Shown: positions 1 to 4,820 of the stretch, one piece after another
How positions within the stretch are numbered: position 1 is the stretch's first letter
How the letters are laid out: every line of letters begins with the position of its first letter
Source: Betaproteobacteria bacterium
GTDB lineage: Bacteria > Pseudomonadota > Gammaproteobacteria > Burkholderiales > SG8-39
NCBI GenBank assembly: GCA_005881355.1
Contig: VBDM01000202.1
Location: 4,268 to 9,729, forward strand
Length of the DNA: 5,462 nt
Reading direction: 5' to 3'
Program-made: the position numbers and the translations under genes
The notes under the pieces: generated by a model
Database searches by the model: none
Told to the model about the DNA's origin: nothing
The model's input: the letters and a program-made list of their open reading frames with translations, nothing else

Positions 1-72
1 GCGGCGGCGATCCGGGCGGACACGGCGACCTGGGCGCGGGTCGTCAAGGAGGCCCGCCTGAGCGGCGAGTGA
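1..72 (+). CDS. C-terminal end of a Bug/TctC-family substrate-binding protein (partial)
   Basis: Frame 1 is open from the first base to a TGA at 70-72 and gives 23 residues ending in WARVVKEARLSGE. The pattern A-A-x-I-R-A-D-x-A-x-W-A-x-V-V-K-E-A is the usual last helix of Bug-family (tripartite tricarboxylate receptor) periplasmic binding proteins. It lines up with the end of the complete Bug protein encoded at 1785-2768, which reads AALIRAEYVKYGEVVKAVG. The family binds carboxylates and other small solutes in the periplasm. No transporter membrane genes are visible here. The start and substrate-binding region lie outside the window, so the substrate cannot be guessed. Family assignment rests on a short tail and is therefore only moderately sure. 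Confidence 0.7.
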   Translation, partial: AAAIRADTATWARVVKEARLSGE

Positions 73-91
73 GGGCGCCCAAGACCGGTTG

Positions 92-112
92 CGACACGCC
101 GCGTCAGTTTTT
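92..112 (+). terminator. weak terminator-like hairpin after the partial Bug gene
   Basis: About 20 bp after the TGA, GAC (93-95) can pair with GTC (103-105) plus one further C-G pair around a short GC-rich loop. A T run at 108-112 follows closely. The stem is short and holds a mismatch, so this is only a candidate end for the upstream transcript. Confidence 0.2.
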
Positions 113-214
113 GCCGAAAACGGGCTTGCGCGTTGCGTCGGCTGGGATTCTCTTGCCCTGGAATTCGACCTGTTTCATAATTGATATCAGAGGTTTGTCG
201 GACTGCAGGCGATC

Positions 215-230
215 TGGCACGACGCTTGCG
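215..230 (+). promoter_or_regulatory. sigma-54 (RpoN) -24/-12 promoter for the pilin gene
   Basis: TGGCACG at 215-221, four bases, then TTGCG at 226-230 matches the RpoN consensus TGGCACG-N4-TTGCW in all but the last base. The invariant GG (216-217) and GC (228-229) are separated by exactly 10 bp as required. A start of transcription about 12 bp past the GC, near 241, would leave a leader of roughly 48 nt before the pilin ATG at 289. Major type IV pilin genes in Pseudomonas and relatives are known to be driven by RpoN with the PilS/PilR two-component system, so sequence and context agree. The AT-rich stretch at about 150-195, including the palindrome TGATATCA (182-189), is where a bending protein such as IHF or an activator could sit, but no clear site was identified. 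Confidence 0.85.
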
Positions 231-288
231 CCAACCTGGAGACCGGGCGCTCGCTCGCCGGCCAAGGTCAAGCCGAAAACGGGAAATT

Positions 289-759
289 ATGCGCAGAACC
301 AACAACCAGGCCGGGTTCACGATCCTCGAGGTCATGGGCGTGATCATGATCATGGGGGTGCTCACCGCCCTGGTATTGCCGACCGTCCGGACCAACGCGG
401 TCCGCGCCAAGATGTCCGAGGCGATAATGGCGTTCGGCCCGTGCCGCAACATGATCACGGAAGTCTATCTTTCCGGAGGCAGTTCGCCCGGCGCCGGCCT
501 GTGGGGCTGCGAAATCGACAAGGATGCCTCCCAGTACGTGGATTCGGTCTTGACCGAAGACGGGGGGAAGATTAGGGTAACGCTGCAAGGGTTTAACGAC
601 GGGCGGCTCAACACCAAGGATCTCACTCTCACGCCCCTCGACAACACCGGAACTCCGATGGACGGAACGGGGGGTTTCGTCAGAAGTTGGCGGTGCGGCT
701 CCGCCCTCGACGGCACGGACGTGCCTCCGCAGTACCTTCCCAGCTCGTGCAGGGGTTGA
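289..759 (+). CDS. pilA: type IV prepilin, major pilin (PilA-like)
   Basis: This is a 156-residue type IV pilin precursor, the subunit of a retractable surface fibre used in twitching, adhesion or DNA uptake. The leader MRRTNNQAG ends in the glycine cut by prepilin peptidase (PilD). The mature protein starts FTILEVMG, with the methylated Phe1, the essential Glu5 (E14 of the precursor) and Pro22 (P31). The hydrophobic helix runs from residue 10 to about 30. Four cysteines (C52, C74, C136, C154) fit two disulfides. The end, SWRCG...QYLPSSCRG, is the classic C-terminal disulfide loop of PilA/PilE pilins. Mature length of 147 residues is normal. The ATG at 289 is chosen because the leader then has the usual short basic form, and because an in-frame ATG at 181 lies upstream of the sigma-54 promoter. 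The ribosome site is weak (GGGA, 281-284). No other pil genes are adjacent, so this is an orphan pilin locus. Confidence 0.93.
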   Translation: MRRTNNQAGFTILEVMGVIMIMGVLTALVLPTVRTNAVRAKMSEAIMAFGPCRNMITEVYLSGGSSPGAGLWGCEIDKDASQYVDSVLTEDGGKIRVTLQGFNDGRLNTKDLTLTPLDNTGTPMDGTGGFVRSWRCGSALDGTDVPPQYLPSSCRG

Positions 760-911
760 CGAGCCGAGCGGGGCGGGGCCATCATTCTGGTCTGAATCGA
801 TTCTGAGCAACGAAGGTCCCGCTGCTGTAGACGGGAACTGATCGCGCCGCGTCGGGGTTGACGGAAGCGGTGCCGCCGGCCGGCAATTTTCCTTTTTCCC
901 AAAAACCACCT

Positions 912-915
912 GGAG
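912..915 (+). promoter_or_regulatory. ribosome binding site of the methyltransferase gene
   Basis: GGAG lies 7 nt before the ATG at 923 and fixes this start. The first residues after it form the export signal. Confidence 0.7.
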
Positions 916-922
916 CAGAAAA

Positions 923-1741
923 ATGACGACTGCATGGCATTGCGCGGGCCGATCGCTCGCAACGCTGATTTTTTCCGCGATCGCGGTCTGCGCTTTCGCG
1001 CAGACGCCGGAGGCGGAATACAAGCCAGAGGTCGGCCAGTCGGGCAAGGACGTCGTCTGGGTGCCCTCGCCGCAGGAACTGGTCGACAGGATGCTCGACA
1101 TGGCGAAAGTGACCTCCAGGGACTTCGTGATGGATCTCGGCTCGGGCGACGGCCGCACCGTGATCACGGCGGCGAAGCGCGGCGCGCGTGCGCTGGGCGT
1201 CGAGTACAACCCGGACATGGTCGCGCTGTCCAGAGGCAACGCCGCCAGGGCTGGGGTGAGTGACAAGGCGAGCTTCGTCGAGGCCGACATCTTCAAGAGC
1301 GATCTCTCCCGCGCCACCGTGATCACCCTGTTCCTGCTGACCGAATTGAACCTGAAGCTCCGTCCCGCGATCCTTTCCCTGAAGCCCGGAACGCGCGTCG
1401 TCTCGAACACCTTCAGGATGGGAGAGTGGGAGCCGGACGAGACTGCCGAGCTCGGTTGCGACTCCTACTGCACGGCCTATCTGTGGATCGTGCCCGCGCG
1501 CGTCGAAGGCCGGTGGAAAACCCCGCAGGGCGAGCTCACGCTCAAGCAGGAGTTCCAGAAGATCTCCGGAACGCTCAAGTCCGGAAACGTCGCCGCGCCG
1601 ATTTCCCGGGGCGGTTTGCGCGGCGATCAGATCTCGTTCTTGGCCGCGGGTGCCGAATATCGCGGCCGCGTGAACGGAAACACGATCGAAGGAACGGTCA
1701 AAACCGCCGGGAAGTCGGACGGCTGGAAAGCCACGCGCTGA
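923..1741 (+). CDS. exported class I SAM-dependent methyltransferase
   Basis: This 272-residue protein has a Rossmann-type methyltransferase core. Motif I is VMDLGSGDGR (residues 69-78), the acidic end of strand 2 is E94 in GVEYNP, and FVEADIF (118-124) is the next SAM-contact region. The preceding VWVPSPQELVDRML (45-58) and the stretch LRPAILSLKPGTRVVSNTF (147-165) are typical of a bacterial group that resembles the ATPSC/FAM173-type lysine methyltransferases in these parts; this likeness is from memory of the motifs. Residues 1-26 look like a Sec signal peptide (hydrophobic core 12-25, cleavage after AFA), which is odd for a SAM enzyme. From about residue 190 to the end is a beta-rich tail (EGRWKTPQGELTLKQEF, SGTLKS, GLRGDQISF, YRGRVNGNTIEGTV). 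The substrate is unknown. Its stop converges on that of the Bug gene 43 bp away. Methyltransferase fold is sure; substrate and location are inferred. Confidence 0.85.
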   Translation: MTTAWHCAGRSLATLIFSAIAVCAFAQTPEAEYKPEVGQSGKDVVWVPSPQELVDRMLDMAKVTSRDFVMDLGSGDGRTVITAAKRGARALGVEYNPDMVALSRGNAARAGVSDKASFVEADIFKSDLSRATVITLFLLTELNLKLRPAILSLKPGTRVVSNTFRMGEWEPDETAELGCDSYCTAYLWIVPARVEGRWKTPQGELTLKQEFQKISGTLKSGNVAAPISRGGLRGDQISFLAAGAEYRGRVNGNTIEGTVKTAGKSDGWKATR

Positions 1742-1742
1742 C

Positions 1743-1785
1743 GAGCGCTCCTCCCCGGGCGGCGCCGCGCGCGCGGCGCGCGCTC
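1743..1785. terminator. GC palindrome between convergent genes, possible bidirectional terminator
   Basis: Positions 1762-1779 form a perfect 18-base palindrome (GCGCCGCGCG followed by CGCGGCGC). It is flanked by GAGCGC (1743-1748) and GCGCTC (1780-1785), which can pair to extend the structure. It fills the gap between the two facing stop codons and overlaps the first base of the Bug gene's TAG. No T run follows on either strand, so it may block read-through or protect 3' ends rather than being a classical intrinsic terminator. Confidence 0.5.
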
Positions 1786-2768
1786 TAATCGATCTTCGCG
1801 CCGACGGCCTTCACGACCTCGCCGTACTTGACGTACTCCGCGCGGATGAGCGCGGCGAACTCCTCGGGCATGGAAATGAAAGGCTCCAGCCCGCCGACCT
1901 TGCCGATCTTCTCGCGAACGTCTGCGCTGGAGAGCAGCCGGTTAGTCTCGCCGTGCAGCCTCGAGAGCACCGGCGTCGGCACTCCGGCGGGGGCGAAAAT
2001 TCCGATCCACGCCGTGACTTCGAAGCCCGGAAAGATCTCGCTCAAGGTCGGAAGGTCCGGGAAGCTCGCCGAGCGCTTCTTGCCCGCGACGGCGAGCCCG
2101 CGCAGCTTTCCCGCCTTGATGTGTCCCGTGACGGAATTCCCGCCGAACATGACCGGAACCTCGCCGGCGAGAAGAGCCACGGTCGCGGGTCCGCCGCCCT
2201 TGTACGGCACGTGAACGAGCTGGATGCCGGCGCGCGCTTTCAGCATTTCCATGGTGAGATGGTGCTGGCTGCCGTTGCCGATCGAGGCATAGGCTAGCGG
2301 CGGGTTGGCGCTGCGCGCGTAATCTAGGAATTCCCGCAGGTTCTTCGCCGGCACTGTCGAGTTGACCGCGAGCACCATCTGGGTGGTGACGAGCGTGGCG
2401 ACGGGCACGAGGTCCTTCAACGTATCGAACGGCAGATTTGCGTAAAGGTGCGGGCTGATGACGATCTGACTGTCCTGGCCGAGGAGCAGCGTGTACCCGT
2501 CGGGCGCCGCTTTTGCGGCGAGCTCGCTCGAGAGGTTGCCGTTCGAGCCCGGGCGGTTCTCCACGATCACCGGCTGACCGAGCGCTTCGCCGAGCTTGGG
2601 GGCCACCACCCGTGCGATCGTGTCGGTCGCGCCGCCGGGGGGATTGGGCACGAGCAGACGCACCGGCCGGGTCGGGTATTGCGCCGAAGCCGCTGCGGCA
2701 AGCAGGGCGAAAAGAAACGCCGCCGCGATACGCGATCGCGCCGGACCCGAAACGCGTTTCGGTTTCAC
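1785..2768 (-). CDS. Bug/TctC-family tripartite tricarboxylate transporter substrate-binding protein
   Basis: This is a complete periplasmic binding protein of the Bug family, which captures carboxylates and similar solutes for TctAB-type transporters or for sensing. With the GTG start at 2766-2768 it is 327 residues, normal for the family. A basic n-region (KPKRVSGPARSR) leads a signal peptide with cleavage after ASA. The mature start QYPTRPVRLLVPNPPGGATDTIAR is the family hallmark, followed by GQPVIVENRPGSNGN, APDGYTLLLG, VHVPYKGGGPA, FPDLPTLSE, WIGIFAPAGVP and the final helix PEEFAALIRAEYVKYGEVVK. The GTG is preferred over the ATG at 2807 (which would add 13 residues) because AGAGG stands 6 nt before it, while the ATG has no visible ribosome site. 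No tctA or tctB is adjacent, so it is an orphan receptor, as is common in Burkholderiales. Codons 290-298 (KVGGLEPFI) are duplicated exactly at 3407-3433. The ligand is not predictable. Confidence 0.95.
   Translation of the reverse strand: MKPKRVSGPARSRIAAAFLFALLAAAASAQYPTRPVRLLVPNPPGGATDTIARVVAPKLGEALGQPVIVENRPGSNGNLSSELAAKAAPDGYTLLLGQDSQIVISPHLYANLPFDTLKDLVPVATLVTTQMVLAVNSTVPAKNLREFLDYARSANPPLAYASIGNGSQHHLTMEMLKARAGIQLVHVPYKGGGPATVALLAGEVPVMFGGNSVTGHIKAGKLRGLAVAGKKRSASFPDLPTLSEIFPGFEVTAWIGIFAPAGVPTPVLSRLHGETNRLLSSADVREKIGKVGGLEPFISMPEEFAALIRAEYVKYGEVVKAVGAKID
1875..1901 (+). repeat. 27-bp exact direct repeat, copy 1 (inside the Bug gene)
   Basis: This stretch, beginning AATGAAAGGCTCC and ending CCGACCTT, is identical base for base to 3407-3433. 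Here it is coding on the minus strand (K-V-G-G-L-E-P-F-I). A 27-base match in 5.4 kb cannot be chance. Confidence 0.9.
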
Positions 2769-2774
2769 GGCGTG

Positions 2775-2779
2775 CCTCT
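2775..2779 (-). promoter_or_regulatory. ribosome binding site that selects the GTG start of the Bug gene
   Basis: On the minus strand AGAGG is followed by six bases and then GTG AAA CCG. This is the only good ribosome site near the 5' end of the gene, and it gives a more typical signal peptide than the upstream ATG. Confidence 0.65.
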
Positions 2780-2933
2780 TTTCCACGACCGAACCCAGGC
2801 TGCGCATGGACGGCGAAAATGACAGAAATGTAATGAGCCGGTTAGCTTCCCGTTCAGAACGAGATTCTATAGTGCCCCTGCGCTCGGCGTGAATTTCTTC
2901 CGGATCCGCCGATCGTTAGCGTATGTCAACTTC

Positions 2934-2937
2934 GAGG
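2934..2937 (+). promoter_or_regulatory. ribosome binding site of the CzcE-like gene
   Basis: GAGG at 2934-2937, within GAGGGAA, lies 9 nt before the ATG at 2947. It argues against the in-frame ATG at 2923, which sits upstream of this site. Confidence 0.65.
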
Positions 2938-2946
2938 GAAAACACC

Positions 2947-3276
2947 ATGAAACTGTTCGTTCAGGCTCTGGCCGGATTGACGCTTTCCGCCGCGAGCCTC
3001 GCCGCCACCGCAACGATGACCGAAAGCGACATGCTCGGCAGCCCGGCGCAAGCTGCGGCCGCGCAGCGTACCATCGTCATCGATCCGAAGACCAGGTGGA
3101 TCACCGTGGAGCGCGGCGAGGTCGTCAAATTCGTGACGAGCGGCCGGGAATTCGCCTGGGCCTTCCGCGGCATGGCTTCCTCGTTCGACGTGAACCGGGT
3201 CGCGCCCGCTGGCATTCTCGATCGGGACCTGAAGGTCTACATCTGGCCCAATGCAGAGGACCTCGCGGACAAATAG
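2947..3276 (+). CDS. small exported CzcE-family protein
   Basis: This 109-residue protein resembles CzcE, a periplasmic copper-binding protein first known from the Cupriavidus czc heavy-metal resistance region. A signal peptide (MKLFVQALAGLTLSAASLAA) is followed by DMLGSPAQAAAAQRTIVIDP and TRWITVERGEVVKFV, then FAWAF and SFDVNRVAPAGILD. The order and spacing fit the CzcE domain as I recall it (LLG, A-x-R-T-I-x-I, T-R-W/Y-x-x-V-x-x-G-E-x-V-x-F, F-x-W-x-F, L-x-x-V-A-P-x-G). It has no histidine and no cysteine, whereas copper binding in the characterised CzcE is attributed to histidines, so metal binding here is doubtful or would use Met/Asp/Glu. It is divergent from the Bug gene and is not next to czcCBA or cop genes. 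The ATG at 2947 is chosen for its ribosome site and signal peptide. Confidence 0.82.
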   Translation: MKLFVQALAGLTLSAASLAATATMTESDMLGSPAQAAAAQRTIVIDPKTRWITVERGEVVKFVTSGREFAWAFRGMASSFDVNRVAPAGILDRDLKVYIWPNAEDLADK

Positions 3277-3281
3277 ATATT

Positions 3282-3326
3282 CGCGCCGGAGTGATGCTGC
3301 CGGGGGCCGAGGCAGACACCGGCGCG
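3282..3326 (+). terminator. nested stem-loop just after the CzcE-like gene, possible terminator
   Basis: Six bases past the stop, CGCGCCGG (3282-3289) pairs perfectly with CCGGCGCG (3319-3326). Inside it CTGCC (3297-3301) pairs with GGCAG (3311-3315) around a 9-nt loop. The position suits a transcript end, but no T run follows. A second, shorter hairpin, CCGCCG (3339-3344) with CGGCGG (3357-3362), stands just downstream. Confidence 0.45.
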
Positions 3327-3384
3327 CGTCCGCCATCACCGCCGCGTAACCCGCTTCGGCGGCGTCCAGATATTTCTACCTTCC

Positions 3385-3406
3385 GCCCGGAGCCCTGGCT
3401 CGGGGT
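3385..3406. repeat. imperfect palindrome abutting the 27-bp repeat
   Basis: GAGCC (3390-3394) faces GGCTC (3397-3401). Outside them CCC (3386-3388) faces GGG (3403-3405) across one G-G mismatch. The structure ends at 3406 and the 27-bp repeat begins at 3407, so the two may be parts of one repeat unit. No matching palindrome adjoins the copy in the Bug gene. Confidence 0.5.
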
Positions 3407-3433
3407 AATGAAAGGCTCCAGCCCGCCGACCTT
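3407..3433 (+). repeat. 27-bp exact direct repeat, copy 2 (noncoding)
   Basis: This is identical to 1875-1901 in the same orientation. Read on the minus strand it still spells KVGGLEPFI, but the frame continues into ITPSQGSG rather than the Bug sequence. A transcript running rightward out of the CzcE-like gene would therefore carry 27 nt perfectly complementary to the Bug mRNA. Confidence 0.9.
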
Positions 3434-3864
3434 TGTCGTCGTCGTTCGCGACATCAAATCCCAGTGGCGTCCGGTTGAGTTGTAACCTCGAATTTTCGGA
3501 TCGCAACTTTTTGATTTGTCCTGACAGCTCTCCACGTTGAAGTCGGCGCCAAGTCAATGCCGCGTAAGCCCTTCAGTAGACGCTTCCCACGACGTCGCGT
3601 CGAATTTAGCCTGATAGTAATAACCGGACACTGCTGTGAAAATCTAACAAATTGAGAGATTTTTGGGATGGTTTGTGTTTTATCTAGGAATAAATGTGCC
3701 AGATTCCTTGTATAGGGAGAATATGACAACGGAATAGCGCGCAACTGATCGATAATGGTGTGGGTCACCTTGCTGGCGATGAGGCGATCCATAACAGGAG
3801 AAATGTCTGCAGCGTCGGTCATAAGCGGTGCAGGGAGGTGCCACGATGAGGTTTTTATTCTCCA

Positions 3865-4587
3865 ATGACCAATGTTCGGACTCAGTACAGGGAGGCCTAT
3901 GCGCCCCGTACCATCTCCAAGGCGCTCCTCAAAGCCCTTGTGGAGGCACTCGCCGACTTCAAGCCGGGGCTGCCCACGACGTCCAGGAAGATCAAGGCGA
4001 GGGCTGTCAGCGCCGGAAAGATCACCGATCTGGAAGGGCCTGAGTCTTGGAAGGTAACCGATCCTCATTCCTTGGCTGAGCTTGAGCAGGTGCGCGTGGA
4101 GCTCCTGCTCACGTCGGCGGAACACCGCAGATGCGAGCTTCACGTTGAGTTTCGAGGTGGGCACATCTCGCTGAGCGTCTTGGACAGCGAAACCGGCTGG
4201 GGCAAGAGCGTTTTTGAGGAAACGCTCAATCTGCTCGGTTCTTTAGGGATCTCCTCAAAAGGGCTCAACGAGAGACTCAGAAGAGCATACGGCCTTCTAG
4301 ATATCTATCAAAACGTTCTCCTGGTGCTGTCGGTAGCAGTCTTCGCAGTTTGGCTGACCGGTAAAGGGATGAGCTATCTTTATGCATGCTTGGCTCTGTT
4401 CGTTGCGGGCGTCATGCCGGCGATGATCCGGTCGTTCCATTTCTTTTCTCCACCCAAGAAAGCTCCGATTATTCAGGAAACGGTTGCCAAGAGCAGAAAC
4501 TTTCCATGGGCAGAAGCCACCGCGGTTCTTTCTTTCCTTGCGGGCGTGCTTCAATTGGCAAAAGCGCTGATTGCCATAGTGTGGTGA
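3865..4587 (+). CDS. unrecognised protein with three C-terminal membrane segments
   Basis: I do not recognise this 240-residue protein. Residues 1-140 look soluble: a basic helical start (RTISKALLKALVEALADF), then an alternating stretch (QVRVELLLTSAEHRRCELHVEF, HISLSVLDSETGWGKSVFEE). Three hydrophobic segments follow at about 147-165, 169-188 and 216-238; the second is followed by a charged stretch with PPKK (196-199), and the chain ends at Trp240 directly after the last segment. There is no signal peptide, so the N-terminal part is probably cytoplasmic. The ATG at 3865 is the first possible start after a TGA at 3847-3849. Its best ribosome site, GAGG at 3848-3851, is 13 nt away, which is long, so translation may be weak or start elsewhere. 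Base composition is less GC-rich than the flanking genes, notably in the last third, which suggests transfer. It stands alone on its strand between noncoding stretches. Coding status is likely, not certain. Confidence 0.65.
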   Translation: MTNVRTQYREAYAPRTISKALLKALVEALADFKPGLPTTSRKIKARAVSAGKITDLEGPESWKVTDPHSLAELEQVRVELLLTSAEHRRCELHVEFRGGHISLSVLDSETGWGKSVFEETLNLLGSLGISSKGLNERLRRAYGLLDIYQNVLLVLSVAVFAVWLTGKGMSYLYACLALFVAGVMPAMIRSFHFFSPPKKAPIIQETVAKSRNFPWAEATAVLSFLAGVLQLAKALIAIVW

Positions 4588-4594
4588 AAGGAAC

Positions 4595-4619
4595 GCCGGG
4601 CAACAGGGTCAGGCCCGGC
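4595..4619 (+). terminator. stem-loop after the membrane protein gene
   Basis: GCCGGG (4595-4600) and CCCGGC (4614-4619) form a perfect 6-bp stem with a 13-nt loop, starting 8 bp after the TGA. No T run follows, so it is only a possible transcript end. Confidence 0.35.
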
Positions 4620-4759
4620 CAATCGAGGGTATCGCGCGCGGGTGGAGATCATCGGCCCGGCGAAGGCGCAGCGATTCGTCTCCGCGAAATGCTCACTCGA
4701 CATGAAGCCTGTATCCTGATCGGCCCGGAGTCTGAGGATCCAGTCCCGATGCATGACGT

Positions 4760-4790
4760 TTCACACTCGGGTTATGACACAATCCATAAT
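4760..4790 (+). promoter_or_regulatory. weak candidate promoter for the kinase gene
   Basis: CATAAT (4785-4790) matches the -10 consensus in five of six bases. TTCACA (4760-4765) is a possible -35, but the 19-bp gap is longer than ideal. It would place the transcript start about 25 nt before the GTG. The rest of 4588-4820 shows no gene. Confidence 0.3.
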
Positions 4791-4811
4791 TCGAATCGCG
4801 GCGGCGGGCTG

Positions 4812-4815
4812 GGAG
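4812..4815 (+). promoter_or_regulatory. ribosome binding site that selects the GTG start of the kinase
   Basis: GGAG is followed by five bases and GTG AGC GAA. An in-frame ATG at 4749 would add 24 residues rich in Gly, His and Asn that are unlike a kinase N-terminus. Confidence 0.55.
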
Positions 4816-4820
4816 AGCGC

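Larger units (their letters stand above)
3277..3864. other. 588-bp stretch without a convincing gene; GC-rich left part, AT-richer right part
   Basis: The left part (to about 3480) is GC-rich and holds the two hairpins after the CzcE-like gene, a near-palindrome at 3385-3406 and the 27-bp repeat at 3407-3433. From about 3481 the sequence becomes much richer in A and T, with runs such as CTTTTTG and GATTTTTGGG. Here AAAATCT (3639-3645) can pair with AGATTTT (3657-3663) around an 11-nt loop. A minus-strand frame stays open across much of this area and into the next gene (3454-4164), but the encoded protein resembles nothing I recognise and overlaps a better gene. No promoter with two good hexamers was found for the gene at 3865. 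The composition change suggests the left edge of inserted or decayed DNA. Confidence 0.5.

Noticed and set aside
181..288. Upstream ATG at 181 that would add 36 residues to the pilin
   Set aside because: It would place the start before the sigma-54 promoter and give a long leader unlike type IV prepilins.
268..1410. Long minus-strand reading frame of 380 codons
   Set aside because: It is antisense to the pilin and the methyltransferase, both of which have strong family motifs. The encoded sequence is low-complexity Arg/Pro/Ser-rich, as expected for a shadow frame in high-GC DNA.
2845..2873. Possible sigma-70 promoter for the CzcE-like gene with TATAGT at 2868-2873
   Set aside because: The -10 hexamer is good but the bases about 17 bp upstream do not resemble a -35 element, so it was not listed as a feature.
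2889..3485. Plus-strand frame of 198 codons overlapping the CzcE-like gene
   Set aside because: It reads the CzcE-like gene in another frame and gives an Arg-rich sequence with no family features.
3899..4057. Strong ribosome-like AGGGAGG (3889-3895) before an ATG at 3899
   Set aside because: The ATG opens a short Pro/Arg/Ser-rich frame that is out of frame with the gene at 3865; the motif is read as coding sequence (Tyr-Arg-Glu-Ala) of that gene.
3454..4164. Minus-strand reading frame of 236 codons
   Set aside because: It overlaps the first 300 bases of the gene at 3865 and spans the AT-richer noncoding stretch. No motif, signal or good ribosome site supports it. It is the least certain rejection, because the plus-strand gene is itself unrecognised.
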